Shown in pieces: positions 1 through 5,414 of a stretch of DNA of 8,714 nucleotides. The position numbers were made by a program, and so were the translations under genes. The stretch spans positions 1 to 8,714 of the forward strand of contig CAYLJO010000250.1 in the NCBI GenBank assembly GCA_964383905.1, in the 5' to 3' direction. The DNA comes from CAYLJO01 sp964383905. Its GTDB lineage: Bacteria; Acidobacteriota; Blastocatellia; Pyrinomonadales; Pyrinomonadaceae. How positions within the stretch are numbered: the stretch's first letter is position 1; every line of letters starts with the position of its first letter. The notes beneath the pieces were generated by a model that was not told the DNA's origin, did not search any database, and saw only the letters and a list, made by a program, of their open reading frames with translations.

Positions 1-43
1 TTATTAAAAGAGATTTCCGCCTGACTTTTACCTTTTGCCTTCT

Positions 44-2068
44 TTAGAGCCTTGGCAGTGTGAAGCTGAATTTCGAGCCGCGGCCGACTTCGGATTCGAG
101 CGCGACGCAGCCGCCGTGCTGCTCCACGACTTCACGCACGAAAGAGAGGCCCAGACCGGTTGACTCTTCATCCTTCTCCTGCCCGTCGCGCGCGACGCGG
201 TAAAACTTCTCCCAGACACGATCAATAGACTCAGGAGGGATGCCGTAGCCGCGGTCTTCGACGCATACGCGCACGGCCTCCGCTTCGAGCGCGGTCGAGA
301 CGGTGACGGTGGTGCGCTCGGGGCTGTACTTAATTGCGTTACCGACCAGGTTCGCGACGGCCTGCGTGATCAGGCTCTTATCGGCGGCGACGGGCGGCAG
401 CCGGGATGACGGCTGCTCGACAAGGCGGATGCGCTTCTTCTTTGCGATCGGCTGAAAGTTGGTCACGGTTTCACGCACCACGTCGTCGAGCTTGAGCGGG
501 ATTTTCAAGACCTCCTGCTTGTCGGAGCGTTCGAGCTGCGTGACGGCGAGGAACGTGTTGATCATGTTCGAGAGGCGCTGCGACTCGTTGCGTATGATGG
601 TGAGAAACTCGCGCGAATCAGCCGGTATGTTTTCATCCATGACGAGCAGTTCGGCGAACCCGTTGATACTGGTGATCGGCGTGCGCAGCTCGTGCGACAT
701 CAGGGAGATCATGTCGCTTTTTAGCTTCTCGTACTCCTTCATGCGCGTCACGTCGCGGACCGTAACGATAAGACAGAGAGGTTGAGCGGCCGCCTCATTC
801 CCGGCGTTGCGCTCGGTGGCGAGCGCAATTCGCAGCTCGAGCGTTTGATTGCGCTCGGTAAAGGTCAGCTCGCGCTGGTAAGCATCACCGGTCTGGAGGA
901 CGCGCCGGACGGCGATTGACGGCTCATCGAATACTCCTGCGCGAAAGCGATCCAACAGGCCGAAGAGATCGAGCGCGCGGGCTTCACCTTCTGCCAGCCG
1001 CGCGGCGCGCAAGAGCGAAGGATTGACGTAGGCGAGCGTGCCGTCCAGGTAAGCGACGGCGTGGCCGTCGGCCGCCTCCCCGAGGACTTCCGCGCCGAAA
1101 CGCTGCTCCGTGAGCAGGCCGCTCACAGCCCTGAAGGATTCCAGGCGACCGGCGGCGGCCCGCGATGAAATGAAAGTGAAGTATTCTTTCTCCGTCCCGT
1201 GCTTGCGCGCTTCGTCGCGTTGTAAATCACGCGCCAGCTGCGCGCCGACACTCTCCAGCAACGGACGATCACTTTCGTCGAAAGGCTCCCGCAGGCGTAA
1301 AAGTAGGGCGCCGACCGCCCTCCCCTCATGTCGTAGCGGCAGCGCGGCAATCGTCGGCCCATTGCTCGCCGAACCCTTCGGCGTTGCCATCACAATCTCG
1401 CCGGCAGTAATGCCCCGCTCACACAGCAGTACGCCGTCGCGCCATACCGAATTGCGCCCCAGGGCGGATGTGTCGCCGGAACCGGGACGCAGCCGCGCCC
1501 CCAAAGCCAGCGTGCCGTTCTCGTCGAGCCGGAAAACCACCGCCTCATTAAGCGGCAAAACAGTTTCGAGCAGCCGCAACCCGCTCATCAGGCGCGCGTG
1601 AGCTGCGCGGCCTTCCAGCGCATGAATGTGCGTCGCGGCGAGCCGCACATTGCGCGTCAATATCTTGTCAACGCTCCACAGTCGCCTCAACTGGACCATC
1701 AGGGCGGCGACCAGCGCCGCCATCGCCATCGGCGCAAAAAGAAGGTCGCGCTGCAGAAAGTGGGAGGCGAGCAGGCTCCCCACAGCCAGCAGCACAAGCC
1801 CGCTGCCAACAAAAGAGAAGGCGCGGCGCGCGCCGAAGCACTCCACTGCGAAGCCTGCGCCGACGCCCGCCGCCAGAATCAGCAGCGCCGCTGTCCAGGT
1901 CTGCGGGGCAATGAGGTTGTTCGCCTCTGGCGTACGCGCGAGCACAAACGCAGCCTGCACGGAAGCCAGCAGCCCGGCACTCCATAATGCCCACGTCAAC
2001 AGGACGGCCGCAAGCGCCAAAGCCAGGGAAAAAAGCAGCGATTTTTTGGAGGATGCCAGATATTTCAA
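44..2068 (-). CDS. Membrane-bound sensor histidine kinase (4 TM, GAF-like, PAS-like, HisKA, HATPase)
   Basis: Autophosphorylating sensor kinase of a two-component system, anchored in the inner membrane. Numbering is from the TTG at 2066-2068 (about 674 residues). Hydrophobic segments lie near 9-31, 57-76, 83-103 and 109-125. A GAF-like region follows (about 155-285), then a PAS-like region (about 318-445, ending in VRDVTRMKEYEKLKSD, typical of a PAS-to-HisKA linker). HisKA has MSHELRTPI with phospho-acceptor His459. The ATPase domain has the N box NLVGNAIKYSPE (573-584), G1 DRGYGIP (605-611), F box EKFYRV (620-625) and G2 TGLGLSFV (637-644), so all catalytic boxes are intact. The frame stays open to a TTG at 2201-2203. 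The extra 45 codons are AT-rich, unlike the rest of the gene, and contain a likely promoter, so I prefer the inner TTG; an ATG at 2147-2149 is a third option. None has a good Shine-Dalgarno. There is no receiver domain and no adjacent regulator. The ligand is unknown. Confidence 0.9.
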   Translation of the reverse strand: MKYLASSKKSLLFSLALALAAVLLTWALWSAGLLASVQAAFVLARTPEANNLIAPQTWTAALLILAAGVGAGFAVECFGARRAFSFVGSGLVLLAVGSLLASHFLQRDLLFAPMAMAALVAALMVQLRRLWSVDKILTRNVRLAATHIHALEGRAAHARLMSGLRLLETVLPLNEAVVFRLDENGTLALGARLRPGSGDTSALGRNSVWRDGVLLCERGITAGEIVMATPKGSASNGPTIAALPLRHEGRAVGALLLRLREPFDESDRPLLESVGAQLARDLQRDEARKHGTEKEYFTFISSRAAAGRLESFRAVSGLLTEQRFGAEVLGEAADGHAVAYLDGTLAYVNPSLLRAARLAEGEARALDLFGLLDRFRAGVFDEPSIAVRRVLQTGDAYQRELTFTERNQTLELRIALATERNAGNEAAAQPLCLIVTVRDVTRMKEYEKLKSDMISLMSHELRTPITSINGFAELLVMDENIPADSREFLTIIRNESQRLSNMINTFLAVTQLERSDKQEVLKIPLKLDDVVRETVTNFQPIAKKKRIRLVEQPSSRLPPVAADKSLITQAVANLVGNAIKYSPERTTVTVSTALEAEAVRVCVEDRGYGIPPESIDRVWEKFYRVARDGQEKDEESTGLGLSFVREVVEQHGGCVALESEVGRGSKFSFTLPRL

Positions 2069-2145
2069 GGGTAGTTGGCGGAAATAAAATGAATCGAAAT
2101 TGCGGTGTGGACTATCCGGGGCACGGCCAAAAACACCGTGAAGAA

Positions 2146-2176
2146 GCATTATACAATGAAAAGCATTGTTTAATGC
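2146..2176. repeat. Near-perfect 13-bp inverted repeat overlapping the kinase promoter
   Basis: The left arm GCATTATACAATG (2146-2158) pairs with the right arm at 2164-2176, which reads GCATTAAACAATG on the minus strand. That is 12 of 13 positions, with a 5-nt spacer. The repeat covers the -10 hexamer and reaches into the -35, as an operator for a dimeric regulator would. As RNA it would fold into an AT-rich hairpin downstream of selA, but it lacks a GC-rich stem and a U tract, so it would be a poor terminator. The bound factor is unknown. Confidence 0.6.
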
Positions 2177-2178
2177 AA
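2148..2178 (-). promoter_or_regulatory. Candidate promoter of the histidine kinase gene
   Basis: On the minus strand a perfect TATAAT (2148-2153) lies 19 nt downstream of TTGCAT (2173-2178). The spacer is 2 nt longer than ideal and the -35 is weak. Transcription would start near 2141, giving about 73 nt of leader before the TTG at 2068. The surrounding 2069-2220 is AT-rich and non-coding in character. It suggests the kinase can be transcribed independently of selA. Inferred from sequence only. Confidence 0.4.
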
Positions 2179-2220
2179 GAGAAAAGTTGATTTTAAAGGG
2201 CAAAGCTCGAGATCAAGGGC

Positions 2221-3690
2221 CTATTTCGCTAGCCTCGCCAGGATGGTGAGCAGTTCTGCTTCTTCATCTTCGGCGACTGTTCGCAGGTCAAGCAGCACCT
2301 TGTCTTCGGCGATTCGCGCGATGACGGGTGGCGTGGAAAGTCGTAATGCTTCTTCCAGGGCGTCGGCCGACATATTCTTGTGTGCCAGCGCGATTAGCGC
2401 CGTACGCGGGTGTGTGGTGGGAGCCGAGCCACCGCCGATGGCGGATTGCCCTTCGATGATTTCGTATTGAAGGGATTGGGTGCCCGAAAAACTCTCCCGT
2501 GGCAATCGAGAGAGAAAGGCATGCGCGCGCCTCTCAATCTCCGCGTGCGTGAGGGCCAGCATGCGAAGCGCCGGTATTTCGGTGAAGGAGGAGCCGCGCC
2601 GGTGCGCGTCGAGTGTTGCTTCAAGCGCGGCCAGCGCGAGCTTGTCGGCGCGCAATGCACGATAGAGCGGGTGCTTCCGCAGAAGTTCGACAATTTTACT
2701 GCGACCGACGATCAGACCGGCCTGCGCCGCGCCCAACAGCTTGTCGCCGCTAAATGACACGATGTCGGCTCCGCCGGCAATAGACTCGCGTATGATCGGC
2801 TCATCTTCGAGTCCATACGGTCTGAGGTCAATGAGAGCGCCGGATCCCGCGTCTTCGTAAAGCAGGAGTCCTGCGGCATGCGCCAGGTCTGCCAGTTCGG
2901 CAAGCCCGGGCGTGGCCGTAAAACCGACGATACGGTAGTTCGAGGTGTGAACGCGCATGATCAGGCGCGTCCGCTCACTCATGGCGCGTTGATAATCCGA
3001 CAGGCGCGTGCGGTTGGTCGTCCCCACTTCGATCATGCGTGTGCCGGAATTAGCCATGACATCGGGTACACGGAAATCACCGCCGATCTCCACCAACTCG
3101 CCGCGCGAGATAATCGTCTCACCATTTTGGGCCAGCACGGTCAAGGCAAGTAAAGCCGCGGCGGCGCAGTTATTGACGACCAGCGCCGCTTCGGCCCCCG
3201 TCAACTCGGCGAGCAACTGCTCGACGCGCGCCCCGCGCCCGCCTCTCGCGCCGCTCTCTATATCGTATTCGAGTGTGCAGTAGCGTGCGGCTTCGTGCGC
3301 GATGGCGCGCCGCGCGGCCTCAGAAAGTGGCGCGCGTCCGAGGTTAGTGTGCAAGATAACGCCGCTGGCGTTAATGACGCGGCGCAGAGAGCGCACCATC
3401 TCGCGCCGGCACGCACGCTCGAGTCTCCGCGCCGCTTCCAGCAGTAACTCTTCGCGCGCATGTTCGCCATCTACCGTATGCGCTCTCTTTATATCAATTA
3501 TATCAACGGCAGCTGAGGCGCGCGCTTGGATCTCCGCACGCATCTCTTCGGTCACCGAGCGGGCTAGCACTGTCAGGTGCTGCGGGCCGATTGCGTTACG
3601 TAGCGCTCGCGCCGTCTCCGTACGCAAAAGGGCATCAACGGAAGGGATGGCGCGTAAATTTACCGTCAAAGCTATGGCCTGATCAGTCAT
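2221..3690 (-). CDS. selA: L-seryl-tRNA(Sec) selenium transferase (selenocysteine synthase)
   Basis: PLP enzyme of the cytoplasm that converts seryl-tRNA(Sec) to selenocysteyl-tRNA(Sec) with selenophosphate. Numbered from the ATG at 3688-3690 (489 residues, close to the usual SelA size). The N-terminal domain starts VNLRAIPSVDALL (about 10-22). The fold-type I core has NASGVILHTNLGRAPLS (107-123), VNNCAAA (172-178; family usually VNNNAAA), GELVEIGGDFRVPDVM (197-212), SNYRIVGF (250-257), SFSGDKLLG with PLP lysine Lys317 (312-320) and LRADKL (346-351). The frame continues upstream to an ATG at 3871-3873, but those 61 codons are Arg/Cys-rich with no family match and include a weak promoter, so I take the inner ATG; 3703-3705 is also possible. 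No start has a Shine-Dalgarno. It is divergent from the MXAN_5187-C-like gene and followed by the histidine kinase. selB, selC and selD are absent from the window. Confidence 0.93.
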   Translation of the reverse strand: MTDQAIALTVNLRAIPSVDALLRTETARALRNAIGPQHLTVLARSVTEEMRAEIQARASAAVDIIDIKRAHTVDGEHAREELLLEAARRLERACRREMVRSLRRVINASGVILHTNLGRAPLSEAARRAIAHEAARYCTLEYDIESGARGGRGARVEQLLAELTGAEAALVVNNCAAAALLALTVLAQNGETIISRGELVEIGGDFRVPDVMANSGTRMIEVGTTNRTRLSDYQRAMSERTRLIMRVHTSNYRIVGFTATPGLAELADLAHAAGLLLYEDAGSGALIDLRPYGLEDEPIIRESIAGGADIVSFSGDKLLGAAQAGLIVGRSKIVELLRKHPLYRALRADKLALAALEATLDAHRRGSSFTEIPALRMLALTHAEIERRAHAFLSRLPRESFSGTQSLQYEIIEGQSAIGGGSAPTTHPRTALIALAHKNMSADALEEALRLSTPPVIARIAEDKVLLDLRTVAEDEEAELLTILARLAK

Positions 3691-3717
3691 ACGATTGAGG
3701 TGCATTAATAACCATGT

Positions 3718-3747
3718 AGCATATGCCTTCTCGCTGCCTTGAATCAA
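3718..3747 (-). promoter_or_regulatory. Candidate selA-proximal promoter (weak)
   Basis: On the minus strand TTGATT (3742-3747) and TATGCT (3718-3723) are 18 nt apart, each matching four of six consensus bases. Transcription would begin near 3711, about 20 nt before the ATG at 3690. A second candidate -10, TATAAA at 3886-3891, has no convincing -35 and would start transcription almost at the ATG at 3873, leaving that start nearly leaderless. Both are weak calls. Confidence 0.25.
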
Positions 3748-3895
3748 TGCTGCCGTGAAATTTGTCCTGGCGGGGCGCGCGTGGGGTTCCCGGCAGCGCA
3801 TCTCTGCTCTTGTGCTCTCGTCCCTGCACCTGGTTTTTCTCGATAAAACGGCACGCGGGTGGAAACTCATCATCGGCAGAGGCTGTTTATAATTG

Positions 3896-3925
3896 TTGAC
3901 ACTTCGCTTTCGAAAAGCCTAGACT
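3896..3925 (+). promoter_or_regulatory. Sigma70-type promoter of the MXAN_5187-C-like gene
   Basis: Perfect -35 TTGACA (3896-3901), an 18-nt spacer, and TAGACT (3920-3925, four of six matches to TATAAT). The predicted start is near 3932, giving about 45 nt of leader that ends in the Shine-Dalgarno GAGGAG (3962-3967), 9 nt before the GTG at 3977. It lies in the divergent gap shared with selA. No alternative plus-strand promoter of similar quality is visible here. Confidence 0.6.
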
Positions 3926-3976
3926 CAATCCAGGCGGGCGTCTGCTTTAGCGCCCGTTGATGAGGAGTATAGAGAA

Positions 3977-4630
3977 GTGCCAATCCGCGATAATAAATTC
4001 GCGCGTCAAGCGCAGGATAGAAAGAAGAACAGCAACCTGGGGCGCGAAGAACAACTCACGGTTGACCAGCAACTTGCACGGCTTGAGGACAGCATCCGGC
4101 GACTCAAGATCGAGTTTGATATCTTCTTCAACGGCGCATCTAAGCGCCCGCCCTACGATACGAAGAATCGCGTCGAAGCCATGATCAAGCGCCTTGCCGA
4201 CGACCGCACCCTCACATTTGCACAACGCTTTCAATACAACTCGCTCGCCGCGCGTTACGTTGCTTTCCGCGACATGTGGAGGCGAACTTTACAAGGACGC
4301 GAGGAGGGGCGCGACCCGGTTACGGCGGCGCGCGTGTCGGCGCGCGCCGCGGTCGCCGAGGACGTGCCACCCGCCAGCAGTGACTGCATTTTCGTCTGTG
4401 CAGACGCGCGCGCCGATGTTCGGACGGTTAAACAGTTATACGATGCTCTTATCGAAGCGAAAAGAAGTTGCGGCGAACCGACCGAAAGCTTCTCGTTCTC
4501 CAGCTTTCACCGTCAGATCGCGGCGAAGACAGATAACCTGAAAGAGCGCTTGGGCTGCGAGCGCGTCTGCTTCTCCGTGAGGGTCGAAGGCGGGCGCGTC
4601 AACTTTAAAGCGAAAGCCGATAAAGAGTAA
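3977..4630 (+). CDS. MXAN_5187 C-terminal-domain-like protein, function unknown
   Basis: A 217-residue, very charged, probably cytoplasmic protein with no signal peptide or membrane segment. It starts at GTG, with GAGGAG 9 nt upstream. The N-terminal half (about 28-107) is predicted helical, with a run from LARLEDSIRRLKIEFDIFF through an RFQYNSLAARY stretch to the aromatic/basic FRDMWRRTLQ. A Ala/Arg/Pro-rich linker (about 108-135) follows. The C-terminal part (about 147-213) has a YDALIEAKRSCGE helix, a Phe/Ser-rich turn, a LKERLG helix and a final beta-like VCFSVRVEGGRVNFKAKA. This layout resembles, from memory, the C-terminal domain of Myxococcus MXAN_5187 and stand-alone acidobacterial relatives. 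No enzyme motif is visible. It has its own promoter and terminator, so it is probably monocistronic, divergent from selA. Family assignment is moderate; function is not known. Confidence 0.8.
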   Translation: MPIRDNKFARQAQDRKKNSNLGREEQLTVDQQLARLEDSIRRLKIEFDIFFNGASKRPPYDTKNRVEAMIKRLADDRTLTFAQRFQYNSLAARYVAFRDMWRRTLQGREEGRDPVTAARVSARAAVAEDVPPASSDCIFVCADARADVRTVKQLYDALIEAKRSCGEPTESFSFSSFHRQIAAKTDNLKERLGCERVCFSVRVEGGRVNFKAKADKE

Positions 4631-4661
4631 AGGCGGCCTCTCATTTGAGAGGCCGCCTTTA
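4628..4661. terminator. Bidirectional 15-bp hairpin terminator between convergent genes
   Basis: A perfect 15-bp inverted repeat: left arm TAAAGGCGGCCTCTC (4628-4642), 4-nt loop, right arm GAGAGGCCGCCTTTA (4647-4661). The stem has a GC core with A/T ends, so each strand gives a stem closing in a short U run. The TAA stop of the upstream gene (4628-4630) is the first three bases of the stem. It can stop plus-strand transcription and also read-through from the convergent cold shock gene. Confidence 0.88.
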
Positions 4662-4688
4662 CATACAACTCGCGCTTCGCGGGCTCAA

Positions 4689-4724
4689 GACCGGAAGCGG
4701 TCAGTGGCTTTGCTAAAGCAAGCC
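4689..4724 (-). terminator. Two short hairpins 3' of the cold shock gene (weak terminator candidate)
   Basis: Immediately downstream of the cold shock stop codon on the minus strand are two stem-loops. The first, at 4706-4724, pairs GGCTT with AAGCC plus an inner GC/GC pair across a one-base bulge. The second, at 4689-4702, is GACCG/CGGTC around a 4-nt loop. Neither is followed by a real U tract, so the 15-bp hairpin further on is the more likely stop. These may protect the mRNA 3' end instead. Confidence 0.35.
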
Positions 4725-4732
4725 TGCAAGAG

Positions 4733-4939
4733 TTACATCTTAGTCACTTTCTCGGCTTGCGGGCCTTTAGGACCCTGCGTCACCTCGAATTCAACCTCCT
4801 GGCCCTCTTCGAGAGTCTTGAAGCCGTCGCCCTGAATGGCGCTATAGTGTACGAAGATGTCGGAAGAGCCGGGCTGTTCGATGAAGCCGTAACCCTTCGA
4901 GTTATTAAACCACTTGACCTTACCGGTTATTCTAGACAT
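4733..4939 (-). CDS. CspA-family cold shock protein
   Basis: A 68-residue single-domain OB-fold protein that binds single-stranded RNA and DNA and typically melts mRNA structure. The full family length is present. It opens with GKVKWFNNSKGYGFI, which contains RNP1 (KGYGFI, 15-20), followed by RNP2 (DIFVHYSAI, 27-35), the stretch FKTLEEGQEVEFEV (40-53) and the usual ending GPKGPQAEKVTKM. The nucleic-acid-binding aromatics Trp10, Phe11, Tyr17, Phe19, Phe29, His31 and Tyr32 are kept. The ATG at 4937-4939 is preceded by a full AGGAGG (4951-4956) at 11 nt. It is convergent with the MXAN_5187-C-like gene and has a long leader from a strong upstream promoter. Whether it is cold-inducible or constitutive cannot be told from the protein, since many paralogues are not cold-induced. 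Confidence 0.97.
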   Translation of the reverse strand: MSRITGKVKWFNNSKGYGFIEQPGSSDIFVHYSAIQGDGFKTLEEGQEVEFEVTQGPKGPQAEKVTKM

Positions 4940-5224
4940 GGCAAACGAATCCTCCTAACGATTCGGTAAAACGGGGCGAGATTGCTTACGTAGCTTTCGC
5001 GCCAACCTTAAGGTTAATGCTTGTGAGCCGGACGCGCTTTTGAATGGGGCGCTCCACGGAAAACTTCACAACCAACAAAAAAGCCTGCCTATGATGAACG
5101 ACGCACGATTAAGTGCGCACAATCACCATAAACAGACCTATGGGGAAAAACTGAAACACATTCCTCTAACGCTTGTAAATCGACATGCGGGGACGTGTTA
5201 TAGGAAAACCCTGTACTGATGCGA
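4940..5224 (-). promoter_or_regulatory. Long 5' leader of the cold shock gene
   Basis: If transcription starts near 5224, the mRNA carries about 285 nt before the ATG, long as in cold shock genes of other bacteria. Apart from the ribosome-site hairpin, it contains the 12-bp palindrome AACCTTAAGGTT (5004-5015) and a small stem-loop CGCAC/GTGCG around 6 nt (5102-5117). A TATAAC at 5197-5202 could be a second -10 but has no good -35. I see no open frame worth calling and no riboswitch I recognise. Confidence 0.45.
4946..4965 (-). promoter_or_regulatory. Leader hairpin presenting the csp Shine-Dalgarno in its loop
   Basis: On the minus-strand transcript CGAATC (from 4965 to 4960) pairs with GATTCG (4951 to 4946), leaving an 8-nt loop. 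AGGAG of the ribosome binding site is in the loop and its last G is in the first stem pair. The stem ends 6 nt before the ATG. A weak 6-bp stem this close to the start could tune ribosome access with temperature; that role is inference. Confidence 0.5.
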
Positions 5225-5230
5225 CGGCGC

Positions 5231-5283
5231 ATACTAAGCGAAAGCCTGCAAACCTGTCAAGCGGAAAAAGATATAATTTTCCG
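5231..5283 (-). promoter_or_regulatory. Strong promoter with UP-like element for the cold shock gene
   Basis: On the minus strand a perfect TTGACA (5255-5260) is followed after 18 nt by TAGTAT (5231-5236, four of six matches). Directly upstream of the -35 is an A/T block read as AAAATTATATCTTTTT (5265-5280), in the position and with the composition of an RNA polymerase alpha-subunit UP element. The block is framed by the inverted repeat CGGAAAA/TTTTCCG (5262-5268 and 5277-5283), which could also act as a weak terminator for the upstream glucan synthase gene. Confidence 0.6.
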
Positions 5284-5414
5284 GACGGTGTTTCTTATGT
5301 CATCATAAATTTGCTCGGCCCTTCAGCTCCAGTGTGTCTTTGGTTAGGAGCAGATAGCACCTGCGCTGGTGAGTAAGAAGACTGCGCCAGTTCCTTTGAA
5401 GCCGAAGCAGATAT
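5284..5414. other. Gap 3' of the glucan synthase gene, no gene seen
   Basis: Between the glucan synthase stop (5415-5417) and the csp promoter block there is no supported gene. A weak TTATG/CATAA stem-loop (5295-5308) and a CACC/GGTG pair around 6 nt (near 5360-5373) are the only folds I see; neither is a convincing terminator. The 86-codon minus-strand frame crossing this gap overlaps the end of the glucan synthase gene in another frame and looks like a shadow. Confidence 0.5.

Noticed and set aside
1..43. Start of another gene after the kinase on the minus strand
   Set aside because: Only 43 nt remain, with no ATG start and no clear Shine-Dalgarno; nothing can be supported.
1110..1987. Plus-strand open frames of 129-163 codons opposite the histidine kinase
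   Set aside because: They lie antisense to a well-supported gene, are rich in Arg/Ser/Ala as expected of GC-rich shadows, and show no family motif.
2069..2203. The first 45 codons of the kinase open frame as part of the protein
   Set aside because: They are AT-rich, contain the TATAAT promoter and its inverted repeat, and precede a TTG that directly gives a basic residue-then-membrane-helix N terminus. The case is not certain, as the inner TTG lacks a Shine-Dalgarno.
5272..5277. Plus-strand TATAAT as a promoter
   Set aside because: No acceptable -35 at 16-18 nt, and no plus-strand gene follows. The A/T tract is better explained as the UP-like element of the minus-strand csp promoter.
4940..5414. 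A tRNA(Sec) (selC) or other tRNA gene in the large gap, given selA nearby
   Set aside because: I found no T-arm GGTTCGA-like sequence on either strand and no acceptor-stem pairing of suitable spacing.
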